Origin: Hylemonella sp. | GTDB lineage: Bacteria; Pseudomonadota; Gammaproteobacteria; Burkholderiales; Burkholderiaceae_C | Assembly (NCBI GenBank): GCA_030680575.1 | Contig: JAUXVI010000029.1 | Span: forward strand, 1-63,866 | Direction: 5' to 3' | DNA length: 63,866 nucleotides | Shown: positions 8,601 through 16,802 of the stretch, piece by piece | How positions within the stretch are numbered: the stretch's first letter is position 1 | How the letters are laid out: every line of letters begins with the position of its first letter | Program-made: the position numbers and the translations under genes | Notes under the pieces: model-generated | What the model was told of the DNA's origin: nothing | Database searches by the model: none | The model's input: the letters and a program-made list of their open reading frames with translations, nothing else

Positions 8601-9186
8601 CGTTGTCGAACAGGTCGACCCGGTAGGGCACGGCCGAGCCCATGGGGAAGAGGTCAATCAGGCCGCCGCGCACGGCGTACTCGCCCGGGCTGACCACCTG
8701 GGTCACATGGTTGTAGCCGGCCAGGGTGAGCTGGGCCTTGAGCTGGGCTTCATCGAGTTTCTGCTTGACCTTGAACTCGAAGGTGTAGGCGGCCAGAAAA
8801 CTCGGTGGCGCCAGCCGGTACAGCGCGGTGGTGGCCGGGATGACGACCACGTCAGCCGTATCGTGGCTGTCGCCGGATCGCTTGCCGTGGTTGTACAGAC
8901 GCCAGAGTGTGGCCAGGCGCTCGCTGATCAGGTCCTGGTGCGGCGAGAAGGTGTCGTAGGGCAGGGTTTCCCAGTCCGGGAACAGGGCGCAGCGCAGCTC
9001 GGGCGCGAAGAAGGCGATTTCCTCTATCAGACGCTGGGCGTCGGTGGCATCGGCGGTGACCACGGCCAGCAGCTTGCCGGCGGCTTTTTCCCGCTGGCCC
9101 AGAGCGCTGAGCAGCAAGGCGTCGGCCGAGCCGGCTGGCCGGGGCAGGGTGTAGCGCTTGCTGGGCTGAAGCTTGGGCAGGTCCAT
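5671..9186 (-). CDS. mfd: Transcription-repair coupling factor Mfd
   Basis: ATP-dependent translocase that removes stalled RNA polymerase from DNA lesions and recruits UvrA. 1171 aa from ATG 9186 (the frame extends eight codons to a TTG at 9210). The order is: UvrB-like region (about 1-350); RNA-polymerase-interacting domain (about 485-560, NVGDPVVHSAHGIGRYRGL); helicase domain with Walker A GDVGFGKTE; DEEH box IIDEEHRFGV; motif VI region HQLRGRVGRS; and a C-terminal TRCF domain from about residue 1010. All key motifs look intact. A strong hairpin followed by a T-rich stretch lies 25-55 nt upstream of the start on the coding strand (see the hairpin entry). Confidence 0.97.
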   Translation of the reverse strand: MDLPKLQPSKRYTLPRPAGSADALLLSALGQREKAAGKLLAVVTADATDAQRLIEEIAFFAPELRCALFPDWETLPYDTFSPHQDLISERLATLWRLYNHGKRSGDSHDTADVVVIPATTALYRLAPPSFLAAYTFEFKVKQKLDEAQLKAQLTLAGYNHVTQVVSPGEYAVRGGLIDLFPMGSAVPYRVDLFDNEVDSIRTFDPDSQRSLYPVPEVRLLPGREFPMDDAARKLFRQRWRELLEGDPTKSRIYKDIGNGVASAGIEYYLPLFFEQTATVFDYLGAHATVVLHGDLEPAFQHFSQDAKERFRLAQGDPDRPALPPDTLFLNAEQFYAQANSHAQLALRAGEQPDNEDSAWGTTFQKIEELAVVRGAEDPLARLKAHIRNTQHRVLLLAESDGRRESLLDFLRASSLMPPAFDSLAEFQASDEKVGIATAALASGFGWLDEGLDFITETELFAAGPTTRRRKKQEQVSDVEALIKDLSELNVGDPVVHSAHGIGRYRGLVNMSVGQLQDDGTPEMQEFLHLEYADKAVLYVPVSQLQLISRYTGVSADEAPLHRLGSGQWEKAKRRAAEQIRDAAAELLNIYARRAAREGHPFRFSAKDYEVFANDFGFEETADQRAAIHAVIQDMISPRPMDRLVCGDVGFGKTEVALRAAFIAVTGGRQVAFLAPTTLLAEQHYQTLVDRFSKWPVKVAEMSRFRSAKEVTAAMKGIADGTIDIVVGTHKLLSPDTHFKNLGLLIIDEEHRFGVRHKEAMKALRAEVDVLTLTATPIPRTLGMALEGLRDLSVIATAPQRRLAIKTFVRTEGNGVIREAVLRELKRGGQVYFLHNEVETIENRRAKLEELLPEARIAVAHGQMPERQLEAVMRDFVAQRYNLLLCSTIIETGIDVPTANTIVMSRADKFGLAQLHQLRGRVGRSHHQAYAYLMVPDKDSLTKQASQRLDAIQQMEELGSGFYLAMHDLEIRGAGEVLGENQSGNMLEVGFQLYNEMLSEAVRSLKDGKEPDLLAPMSATTDINLHAPALLPNDYCGDVHMRLSFYKKLATAKNTEQIDALMEEIVDRFGKLPAQTQTLIDVHRLRVIAKPYGVVKVDAAPHLITITFRKDAPVDGMRVIELIQKNRHIKLAGNEKLRIERELPDPKARAHLVRDVLRSLGQPTTEPISASN

Positions 9187-9202
9187 CGAGGAATCAGATA
9201 AC

Positions 9203-9240
9203 AAATACAAAACACCCCCCGGCGCGAGGACGGGGGGTGT
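9203..9240 (-). terminator. mfd: Terminator-like hairpin in the mfd leader
   Basis: ACACCCCCC (9212-9220) and GGGGGGTGT (9232-9240) are perfectly complementary, with an extra G-C pair inside. On the minus strand the 3' arm is followed by TTTTGTATTTG. This is the form of an intrinsic terminator, yet it sits immediately upstream of mfd and not after a gene on that strand. It could be a leader attenuator, a premature stop for a short RNA, or a block to antisense reading. Which one is inference. Confidence 0.5.
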
Positions 9241-9284
9241 GCCATCAATCAGGCTTCGATTTTACCGGTGGAAGGCTGTCACAC

Positions 9285-9313
9285 TTTTGTCTATGATGTC
9301 AAAAATTGATAAT
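9285..9313 (+). promoter_or_regulatory. Possible promoter for the HD-GYP gene
   Basis: TTTTGT (9285-9290), 17 nt, GATAAT (9308-9313), in an AT-rich island between two divergent genes. The -35 is a weak match. The start of the downstream gene is itself uncertain, so the leader length is unknown. Confidence 0.3.
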
Positions 9314-9378
9314 TCTGAAATCAACATCAGGCCGTGCGAGGGACCTGCCTGCCCGTGGATGGTGGACTGGAATACTTT

Positions 9379-12300
9379 GTGAACGACAAGAACATCAAAT
9401 ACCTGGAAATTCTGACGCCTGAGACGGTGCGGCCGTCGGCGGCCACGCTGGGGCATCTCTTCGTGCCTCCGCTCATCGTCTCGGTCTTGTGCGTGGGGGC
9501 GGCCCAGGCGCATTTCCTGCTGTTCCACACGGTTGCGGAACTCATTTCCATTGTCATTGCCCTGACCGCTATGGTGGTGGCCACAACCTCGCGGCGCTTC
9601 ACCGGCAACCACTTCACGGTTTATGTGGCGGTGGTCATCGGCTGGTGTGGTGCCCTGGACCTGATCCACACGCTGACCTACCGCGGCATGCAGCTGATGG
9701 CGTCGGATGATCCCGACATTCCGACCCAGTTGTGGATCGCGGCGCGCGCCATCCAGGCGGTCGCCTTGCTCGGGGCCAGCTGGTTTTTGCGGCGCCCCGT
9801 GCGCATCTGGCATCTGCATACGGTTTTGGGCACGATCACGCTGGCTGCGGCGCTGTGGGTTTTCAGTAGCACGTTTCCCGACATGTTTATCGAAGGGCAG
9901 GGACTGACGCCGCTCAAGATCTATGCCGAGTACACCATCATCGTCATCTTGCTGATCGGTGCCTTCCTGCTCTGGCAGCACCGCCAGCTGATGTCGCCAC
10001 GCTTGCATCTGTCAATCCAGCTGGCCCTGGTGGCCATGGTTCTGTCCGAATTTGCCTTCACCCGCTATGCAAGCCTCTATGGCAATGCCAATCTGGTCGG
10101 CCACCTGTTCAAGGTGGCCGCCTACTGGTTTGTCTACGTCGGGCTGGTGCAGAGCACGCTGCGTGAGCCTTTTGGCATGCTCACGCGCACCGCCAGCACC
10201 TATGAAGCCGTGCCCGATCCGGTGGTGCTGCTCGGTGATGATGGCCGCATACGCCAGGCCAACCTGGCGGCAGCCCGCTATACCGGCTTGCCGGTTGACG
10301 GCTTGATCGGACTTGATGCGCACACCCTGTTCCATGCCTCGGCGGTCCAGCCGGCCGAGTGTCCGGTCTGCGCCCGCATTGCCCGCGGCGACACCCGCTT
10401 CACGGTCGAGATCGAACGCGGGGCTGGGGAAGACACGGTGGAATGCACGGTGGCGCCCTTCATGCAAGGGGGCCACGGCCTGGTGCAGGTGGTGCGTGAC
10501 ATCACCGAGCGCAAGCGCCTGGCCGCCGAGCGTGAGCAACTGGTGTGGAGCCTGGGTGAGCGCATCAAGGAGCTGCGCGCCCTCTACGCCATCACCGAAC
10601 TGATCGACAAGCCGGACCTGGATATTCCCCAACTGATGAACGGGGTGGTGCTGGCATTGCCTTCAGGGTTTGTTGACCCGAAACAGGCCCAGGTCAGTAT
10701 TGAATGCGACTGGGGCCACTTCGGTCCGTCGCCTTCCGGAAATCCGGCCCGCAGTCTTTCCCTGCCCATCCTGGTTGGCGGCCGGCAGGTCGGCCGCATT
10801 CAGGTCTGGTATCCGAACGATCTGCGCCTTGTCGGGGAGGTTTTCCTGGCCGAGGAACATGCCTTGCTCAACACGGTGGCGCAGCGCGTCGGTGAATCCG
10901 TCGAGCGCATGCAGGCGGACCAGCAGGTGCGGCGCCTGACCTACCTGTACGACATGCTGAGTGCCACCAACCGCGCCATTGTGCGGTGTCGCAGCGAACA
11001 GGAACTGCTGGAGCAGGTATTCCAGGCCCTGGTCCAGCACAGTTCCTTTCCCCTGCTGTTCATCGCGACGACGCAATCCGGTGGTTTTCCCTTCCGTGTG
11101 GTGCATGCGCACGGCATCGAGCCCGACATGCTGGAGCGTCTGCATGTCGAGCTGCAAGATCCGGACTGCGAGATCACAAGGTCGGTGGCCGAACTGCAAC
11201 AAGGCCAAGTGGTCTTGCAGTCCTTGCTCTGGCAAGGTCCCCAGACCCAGTGGCTGGACCATCTGGCGCGTCATCAGCTCAACGAGCGCGCCCTGCTGCC
11301 CCTGGTTTGCGAAGGCCGCCTGGTTGGTGTGGTGGCGTTGTTTGCGCGCGGCCCGGGCACGTTTGACCAGGCCGAGAGCAAGCTGCTGGACGAGATGGTG
11401 GCCGACATGGCTTTTGCGCTCAACAGCCTGACGGTAGAGGCGCGGCGCGCGGCAGCCGAGGCGCGTGCCGAAATGTCCGAGTCTCGTTTCCGAGAGGTGT
11501 TCGAGGAATCTCCGGCGCCCATGCAGATCACGTCACTCGCCACGGGGAACATGCGCGCGATCAACCGGGCCCATCAGCAATGGCTGGGTTATGCGTTGGA
11601 GGATATTGCCAACACCGAGCTTTGGGGGCGCCAGGTCTACCCTGATCCCAAGGTGCGACAGCAGCTCATGTCGCTATGGCAACAGTCGATCAATGACGCG
11701 CGTCGGTCGGGCGACGTGGTGCATTCTCCCGAACTCAGGCTGAGCTGCAAAGACGGCAGCGAACGTATTGCCAAGGGCACCATGAGTCTGGCTGGCGATG
11801 ATGCCATTCTCGCCTGGACCGACCTGACAGAGATCCGCCGCAGCGAGCAGGCGCTGCGCGAGAGCGAGCAGCACTTCCGTACCATGATCGAGCAGACCGT
11901 GCTGGGCATCTATGTCCGGCGCGACGGCCGCTTTGTCTATGTCAACCCGCGTTATTGCGAGATGAGTGGCTGGTCGCGTGAGGAGCTGCTGGGCCAGGAG
12001 GTCTGGCGCTTCACCACCGCCGACCCCGAGAATGTCCGGCGTATCCACGATGCCTGGGACCGTCTGGCGGCGGGGGAACACAGCGTGCACTACAACGTGC
12101 CGCTGCTGTGCAAGAGCGGCGAGCTCCGCGAGCTGGCGCTGCATGCCAGCAGCATCCGCTGGGACGATGCAGCGGCCACCATCGTGATGGCCGAGGACGT
12201 CACCGAGCGTCAGCAGGCGGAGGCGAAAATTGCCAGCTATGTGAAGCAACTCGAGACCTCGATGCGCGGCACGCTGCAGGCGGTTTCGAACATGATCGAC

Positions 12301-12831
12301 CAGCGCGATCCCTACACCGCCGGCCATGAGCGCCGCGTCGGCCTGATTGCCGGCGCCATTGCCCGTGAGATGGGTTGGCCTGAGGAGCGTTGCGACATAC
12401 TGGAAATGGTGGGCCTGGTGCATGACATCGGCAAGATCGGGGTGCCGGCCGAAATCCTGACCAAACCCGGACGCCTGACCGATCTGGAGATGCGGCTGGT
12501 GCGTGAGCATGCCCAGATCGGCTATGAGATTCTGAAAGACGTGGCATTTCCGTTTCCGGTGGCTGACGTCATTCGCCAGCACCATGAACGGCTTGATGGC
12601 AGCGGTTATCCGCAGGGCCTCAAGGGCGATGCCATCCTGCCCGAGGCGAAGGTGCTGGCGGTGGCAGATGTGATCGAATCCATCGCTTCCCACCGCCCTT
12701 ATCGACCGGCCCGCGGCCTGGATGCCGCGCTCGATGAGTTGGAGCGCGGGCGTGGCACACACTACGACCCGGACGTGATTGATGCATTTTCCCGCTTGTT
12801 GCACGACAAGGGCTATACCTTGCCGCAGTAG
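9379..12831 (+). CDS. MASE3/PAS/GAF sensor with HD-GYP output domain
   Basis: Probable membrane-bound c-di-GMP phosphodiesterase, about 1150 aa. An N-terminal block of hydrophobic helices (about residues 22-255), with FLLFHTVAELISIVIA near its start, fits the MASE3 sensor domain. Then follow a PAS domain (about 260-375), a GAF-like stretch beginning RIKELRALYAITEL, a second GAF (about 530-675), two more PAS domains (about 690-950), and HD-GYP (about 970-1140). The last has HERRVG, VHDIGKIGVP and HHERLDGSGYP, so the metal and GYP residues are present. HD-GYP enzymes hydrolyse c-di-GMP to pGpG/GMP. The start is uncertain: GTG 9379 is preferred, while GTG at 9334 or 9355 is also in frame. It is a single gene, divergent from mfd. 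Confidence 0.88.
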   Translation: MNDKNIKYLEILTPETVRPSAATLGHLFVPPLIVSVLCVGAAQAHFLLFHTVAELISIVIALTAMVVATTSRRFTGNHFTVYVAVVIGWCGALDLIHTLTYRGMQLMASDDPDIPTQLWIAARAIQAVALLGASWFLRRPVRIWHLHTVLGTITLAAALWVFSSTFPDMFIEGQGLTPLKIYAEYTIIVILLIGAFLLWQHRQLMSPRLHLSIQLALVAMVLSEFAFTRYASLYGNANLVGHLFKVAAYWFVYVGLVQSTLREPFGMLTRTASTYEAVPDPVVLLGDDGRIRQANLAAARYTGLPVDGLIGLDAHTLFHASAVQPAECPVCARIARGDTRFTVEIERGAGEDTVECTVAPFMQGGHGLVQVVRDITERKRLAAEREQLVWSLGERIKELRALYAITELIDKPDLDIPQLMNGVVLALPSGFVDPKQAQVSIECDWGHFGPSPSGNPARSLSLPILVGGRQVGRIQVWYPNDLRLVGEVFLAEEHALLNTVAQRVGESVERMQADQQVRRLTYLYDMLSATNRAIVRCRSEQELLEQVFQALVQHSSFPLLFIATTQSGGFPFRVVHAHGIEPDMLERLHVELQDPDCEITRSVAELQQGQVVLQSLLWQGPQTQWLDHLARHQLNERALLPLVCEGRLVGVVALFARGPGTFDQAESKLLDEMVADMAFALNSLTVEARRAAAEARAEMSESRFREVFEESPAPMQITSLATGNMRAINRAHQQWLGYALEDIANTELWGRQVYPDPKVRQQLMSLWQQSINDARRSGDVVHSPELRLSCKDGSERIAKGTMSLAGDDAILAWTDLTEIRRSEQALRESEQHFRTMIEQTVLGIYVRRDGRFVYVNPRYCEMSGWSREELLGQEVWRFTTADPENVRRIHDAWDRLAAGEHSVHYNVPLLCKSGELRELALHASSIRWDDAAATIVMAEDVTERQQAEAKIASYVKQLETSMRGTLQAVSNMIDQRDPYTAGHERRVGLIAGAIAREMGWPEERCDILEMVGLVHDIGKIGVPAEILTKPGRLTDLEMRLVREHAQIGYEILKDVAFPFPVADVIRQHHERLDGSGYPQGLKGDAILPEAKVLAVADVIESIASHRPYRPARGLDAALDELERGRGTHYDPDVIDAFSRLLHDKGYTLPQ

Positions 12832-12882
12832 CGCATCAGCGTCAGGTCCGAGCGGCGGCGTCTTAGAATGGCGGCACTTCGC

Positions 12883-13617
12883 ATGATCGATCCGTCTTCA
12901 CCACCGCCTTCTTCGCCACGTTTCTGGGCCCTGATCCCCTGTGCGGGAACCGGTTCGCGGGCGGGTGCCGATGGGCCCAAGCAGTACCGTCCGCTGGCAG
13001 GGCAGCCTCTGGTCATGCACACCCTGGCGGCTTTTGCCGCCGTGCCGCGTCTGCAGCGTACCTTGGTAGTCCTGGCGCCGGGTGATGATTTCCTCGATCG
13101 CCTGGGTTCGCCATTTTCCATTGCGACATGTGGCGGCGCCACAAGGGCGCAGACGGTTTTGAATGGCTTGGGGGCTTTGGCGGGGCTGGGCGCCATGGAG
13201 AACGACTGGGTGCTGGTGCACGATGCGGCGCGTTGCCTCATCACACCGGCGCAAATCACAGGCCTGATGGATGCTTGCGAACACGATGCGGTGGGCGGCT
13301 TGCTGGCACACAAGCTGCCTGACACCCTCAAGCGTGAGGTCAACGGGCGGGTGGCGACCACGCTTGATCGCAGCGACAAATGGCTGGCGCAGACACCACA
13401 GATGTTTCGTCTGGGCTTGTTGCAGCGCGCGCTGCTGCAGGCGGGCGACCAGGTGACTGACGAGTCCAGCGCCGTCGAGGCGCTCGACCTGGCACCGCGC
13501 CTGGTGCCCGGCAGTGCGCAGAATTTCAAGGTGACCTACCCGGAGGACTTTGCGCTGGCCGAGGCGGTGCTGCGCGGGCGCGAGACCAGTGGTATGACAG
13601 ACAGGAGCAATGGATGA
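12883..13617 (+). CDS. ispD: 2-C-methyl-D-erythritol 4-phosphate cytidylyltransferase IspD
   Basis: Third enzyme of the non-mevalonate (MEP) isoprenoid pathway; transfers CMP from CTP to MEP. 244 aa from ATG 12883 (an ATG at 12868 is also in frame). The nucleotide-binding signature [18 protein letters not shown] lies at about residues 15-32. [11 protein letters not shown] and the C-terminal substrate region [11 protein letters not shown] are present. A TAGAAT hexamer 14 nt before ATG 12883 is a possible -10. The stop overlaps the ispF start by 4 bp (ATGA), so translation is probably coupled. Confidence 0.95.
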   Translation: MIDPSSPPPSSPRFWALIPCAGTGSRAGADGPKQYRPLAGQPLVMHTLAAFAAVPRLQRTLVVLAPGDDFLDRLGSPFSIATCGGATRAQTVLNGLGALAGLGAMENDWVLVHDAARCLITPAQITGLMDACEHDAVGGLLAHKLPDTLKREVNGRVATTLDRSDKWLAQTPQMFRLGLLQRALLQAGDQVTDESSAVEALDLAPRLVPGSAQNFKVTYPEDFALAEAVLRGRETSGMTDRSNG

Positions 13618-14090
13618 ATATCCGTGTGGGCGAAGGCTGGGATGTGCATGCCCTGGTGGCGGGGCGCAAGCTCATCATCGGCGGCGTGGAGATTGCGTTT
13701 CACCTCGGCCTGCTGGGCCACTCTGACGCCGACGTGCTGCTGCACGCCATCACCGACGCCCTGCTGGGGGCGGCCGGACTGGGTGACATTGGCCGGCATT
13801 TCCCGGACACCGATCCCCAGTTCCGCGGTGCCGACTCGGTGGCCTTGTTGCGCGAAGCTGCGCGGCGCGTGCGTGCGCAGGGCTGGCAGATCGGCAATGT
13901 GGACAGCACCATCATTGCCCAGGCCCCGAAGATGGCGCCGCACATCGCGTCGATGTGCCAGTGCATTGCCGCAGCGCTTGCCATCGATGTGATGCAGGTG
14001 AACGTCAAGGCCAAGACCGCGGAGAAACTTGGCCCGGTGGGGCAAGGGCAAAGCATCGAGGCGCGCGCCGTCGTGCTCCTGTTTCGATAG
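13614..14090 (+). CDS. ispF: 2-C-methyl-D-erythritol 2,4-cyclodiphosphate synthase IspF
   Basis: Fifth enzyme of the MEP pathway; forms the cyclodiphosphate with release of CMP. 158 aa, normal length. GEGWDVHAL and [24 protein letters not shown] carry the Zn ligands (Asp and His of DVH, and a further His). [10 protein letters not shown] is the conserved C-terminal loop. The start overlaps ispD by 4 bp. The final codons and TAG stop lie inside a sequence resembling the short dispersed palindromes found elsewhere in the window. Confidence 0.96.
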   Translation: MNIRVGEGWDVHALVAGRKLIIGGVEIAFHLGLLGHSDADVLLHAITDALLGAAGLGDIGRHFPDTDPQFRGADSVALLREAARRVRAQGWQIGNVDSTIIAQAPKMAPHIASMCQCIAAALAIDVMQVNVKAKTAEKLGPVGQGQSIEARAVVLLFR

Positions 14091-14140
14091 CTGTCGGCGC
14101 TTATTTCAAAAGGGCTGGAGCCTAATTTGGCTTGAATTTT
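14074..14140. repeat. Possible dispersed repeat at the ispF stop
   Basis: GCTCCTGTTTCGATAGC (14074-14090) is a two-mismatch relative of the 17-nt GCTAY-N7-RTAGC palindromes, ending on the ispF TAG stop. It continues into TGTCGGCGCTTATTTC and GGGCTGGAGCC, sequence of a kind I associate with abundant Comamonadaceae repeats. It fills the 31-bp gap between two convergent genes. Membership is inferred by eye. Confidence 0.35.
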
Positions 14141-15558
14141 GGTGCGCGCGGCAGCTTGATGTGGGCGACCAGCCCGCCTGAACTGGTATTGCCCAGCGCA
14201 AACTTGCCGCCCATGCGGCGGATGGTTTTTTCCACGATGGAGAGTCCCAAGCCAGCCCCGGTCGCCTCGGTGCGGGCCGCATCGCCGCGAAAGAAGGGTT
14301 TGGTCAGGTTGGGCAGGTGCTCGGGGTCGACGCCCGGCCCGTGGTCGCGCAGCTTGAGCAGCACCGATTGTTCGCGCGCACGCGCGGCGATGTCGACCGT
14401 GGTCACGCCGGTGGCAGGCGTCTTGCCGTAGCGGCGTGCATTTTCAAGCAGGTTGGAGATGACGCGGCCAAGCTCCACATCATCGGCCAGTACCCAGAGT
14501 CCGTCTTCCAGGTCAAGCCGGATGCGCATGTCAGCACGTTTTTTGAAGCCATAGATACAGCTACGGACCACTTCGTTCAAGCTGACCGGTCCGAGCTGGA
14601 CATGATCGGGGCGGGCGTAATCGAGAAATTTGTCAATGATGGCATCGAGCTGCTCGATGTCCGACACCATATGGGCGCGGGCATTGCTGTCGCCGACGCT
14701 CATTTCGGTTTCCAGTCGCAAGCGTGCCAACGGCGTGCGCAGATCGTGCGAAATGCCGGCCAGCATGACCGCGCGGTCCTGCTCGATCTTGGCCAGACGC
14801 TGTGCCATGCGGTTGAAGCCGATGTTGACCTGCCGGATTTCACTGGTGACGACCTTTTCATCCAGGCGGCTGGCGGCGAAGTCACCCTCACGCACGCGGC
14901 TGGCAGCAAACGACAGCTGCTTGAGAGGCCGGTTGATGAGCCGTGCGATCAATGCGGCACCGGCCAGCGACAGGGCCGCCGCCGTGAGCAGCCAGATCAA
15001 CCAGGTCTTGCCGCCGGTGCGGTCAAAGCGGGCGCGGTCGGTCAGCATCCAGTAGTTGTCGCCGTCGATGACGAAACCGACCCACAGCCCGGGCTGCTGG
15101 TTGACGCTGTCGGCAACGACCGTGCCGGGCCCCAGGCGGGCCGAGAGTTCCAGGGCGATACGCCGGTCCAGCTTGTCATCGTCAAACGGGCCGAACGTGT
15201 CGCCCGGCTCGCGAGGCAGGATGAGCACGCCTTCCTGGTCGCTCATGGTCTTGAGCAGCGAGACGCGGGCGATGGCATCCGAGTGGATGAGAGCGGCGCG
15301 GCTGAGGTTAACCAGTGAGGCGATCTGCTGCGCGGTCTGGATGGCCCGTGGCTCGATTTCAAGTGTGCGCAGCGTCTGCAGCCAGGCCACGATGCTGCCC
15401 AGCAATAACACGGCCAGCAGGAAAAAGGTGCGCCAGAACAGGCTGAGGCCGCGACGCTGGCGTTCCAGGTCGGCCATGTCCGTTTCCAGCGGTGTCGGGC
15501 TGCTGAGGTCCGCCTGAGTTGGGGCCTGTTGCTTGGCTTTGGAGAAGGGAAGCTTCAA
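14122..15558 (-). CDS. EnvZ-type sensor histidine kinase
   Basis: Inner-membrane kinase of 478 aa, partner of the adjacent OmpR-type regulator. A transmembrane helix lies at about residues 38-60 (FWRTFFLLAVLLLGSIVAWL), then a periplasmic sensor region, a second helix at about 185-205, a HAMP linker, and the dimerisation/phosphoacceptor motif AGISHDLRTPLARL (His near residue 269). The ATP-binding boxes are NLLENARRYG, DHGPGVDP and GAGLGLSIV. All catalytic residues are present. The start overlaps the regulator stop by 4 bp. The stimulus is unknown; the closest described relatives are EnvZ/RisS. Confidence 0.9.
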   Translation of the reverse strand: MKLPFSKAKQQAPTQADLSSPTPLETDMADLERQRRGLSLFWRTFFLLAVLLLGSIVAWLQTLRTLEIEPRAIQTAQQIASLVNLSRAALIHSDAIARVSLLKTMSDQEGVLILPREPGDTFGPFDDDKLDRRIALELSARLGPGTVVADSVNQQPGLWVGFVIDGDNYWMLTDRARFDRTGGKTWLIWLLTAAALSLAGAALIARLINRPLKQLSFAASRVREGDFAASRLDEKVVTSEIRQVNIGFNRMAQRLAKIEQDRAVMLAGISHDLRTPLARLRLETEMSVGDSNARAHMVSDIEQLDAIIDKFLDYARPDHVQLGPVSLNEVVRSCIYGFKKRADMRIRLDLEDGLWVLADDVELGRVISNLLENARRYGKTPATGVTTVDIAARAREQSVLLKLRDHGPGVDPEHLPNLTKPFFRGDAARTEATGAGLGLSIVEKTIRRMGGKFALGNTSSGGLVAHIKLPRAPKFKPN

Positions 15559-16289
15559 CCCGCACCGTCCGGTACAAAAACATAACCCACGCCCCAGACC
15601 GTCTGGATATAGCGCGGCGAGGCGGGGTCGAGTTCGATCAGCTTGCGCAGGCGCGACACCTGCACGTCCAGGCTGCGGTCAAACGGCTCGAACTCGCGGC
15701 CACGCGCCAGCTGGGCCAGTTTCTCGCGCGACATGGGCTGACGCGGATGACGCACCAGCGCCTTGAGCATGGCGAATTCGCCCGTGGTCAGCGGCAGTTC
15801 TTCACCTTCCTTGCGCAGGGTACGGGCGCCCAGGTCGAAATTGAAGGGGCCGAAGTTGACCACTTCGTTGTCGCTGGACGGCGCACCGGGTGCCTCCTGC
15901 GTCGGACGCCGCCGCAGCACGGCATTGATGCGGGCCAGCAGCTCGCGCGGGTTGAAGGGTTTGCCCAGGTAGTCGTCAGCGCCGACCTCCAGGCCGACGA
16001 TGCGGTCCACGTCCTCGACCTTGGCGGTCAGCATGATGATGGGTGTCTTGTCATTGGCGGCACGCAGGCGGCGGCAGATGGACAGGCCGTCTTCGCCCGG
16101 CATCATGAGATCCAGCACGATCAGGTCCACCGTTTCGCGCAGCAGAATGCGGGTGAGTGACTTGCCGTCTTCGGCCTGGAAGACTTCAAACCCTTCCTGG
16201 GTCAGGTAGCGGCGCAGCAGATCGCGGATGCGGGCATCGTCATCCACGACCAGGATTTTGTCGGTACGGCTGGAGCTTGAAGTGGCCAT
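15555..16289 (-). CDS. ompR: OmpR-type response regulator
   Basis: Two-component response regulator, 244 aa from ATG 16289, preceded by GAGAG. The receiver domain (about residues 10-125) has acidic pocket VVDDD, phosphoacceptor LIVLDLMMPGEDG and switch Lys in DDYLGKPFNPRE. A linker is followed by an OmpR/PhoB winged helix (about 145-240, ending IQTVWGVGYVFVPDG). It probably controls outer-membrane or osmotic-response genes together with the overlapping kinase gene. The frame is open upstream to 16442, but those residues are not family-like. Confidence 0.92.
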   Translation of the reverse strand: MATSSSSRTDKILVVDDDARIRDLLRRYLTQEGFEVFQAEDGKSLTRILLRETVDLIVLDLMMPGEDGLSICRRLRAANDKTPIIMLTAKVEDVDRIVGLEVGADDYLGKPFNPRELLARINAVLRRRPTQEAPGAPSSDNEVVNFGPFNFDLGARTLRKEGEELPLTTGEFAMLKALVRHPRQPMSREKLAQLARGREFEPFDRSLDVQVSRLRKLIELDPASPRYIQTVWGVGYVFVPDGAG

Positions 16290-16468
16290 GATCTCTCGGC
16301 GAATTTGTAACAAGCCCGATTTTGCAGGCCCAAACTCTGATTTCGCGCGATTGACGGCTGACTTTGACAGTCTGTTACAAATATGCGGGGTTGTGGCCGG
16401 TGCTGCTTGGAACAATCCATGACGGGCTGAACCTGTGCCCAAAGGGTCTTACATTGCAAACCATCAAG

Positions 16469-16744
16469 ATGCGTTACCTGAGCGTTCTTCTGTTGTGCGG
16501 CAGTTGCGCGATGGCGCAGCCGGGCGCAAATGTTCAGGGGGAGGGCGCGACCGAACCCCAGGCACGACGTGAGCAGCGGCGGACCGAATTGCGCCAAACC
16601 CTGCAATCCCAACGCCATCCGGGCGAGTCGATGGCCCCCCCTCAAGGGCAAGGGGGCAGGCAGTTGTCGCAGCAGGAGCGGCAAGCGTTGCGCGAACAGT
16701 TGCGTCAACAGCAGCAACAGGATGCAGGCCGGCCGCAGCCGTGA
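16469..16744 (+). CDS. Small secreted Q/R-rich protein
   Basis: 91-aa hypothetical protein. Residues 1-17 (MRYLSVLLLCGSCAMAQ) look like a signal peptide. The mature part is strikingly rich in Arg and Gln: ARREQRRTELRQTLQ in the middle and QERQALREQLRQQQQQ near the end. Probably periplasmic and largely helical or disordered. The start was chosen for the signal peptide; upstream codons to 16364 lack it. It lies 58 bp before a SIMPL protein gene in the same direction. Not recognised as a named family. Confidence 0.6.
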   Translation: MRYLSVLLLCGSCAMAQPGANVQGEGATEPQARREQRRTELRQTLQSQRHPGESMAPPQGQGGRQLSQQERQALREQLRQQQQQDAGRPQP

Positions 16745-16802
16745 CGGATGGCGCCATGGGCTTGCGACGATACTGGTCAGACACTGGTCATTTGGAGACA
16801 AC

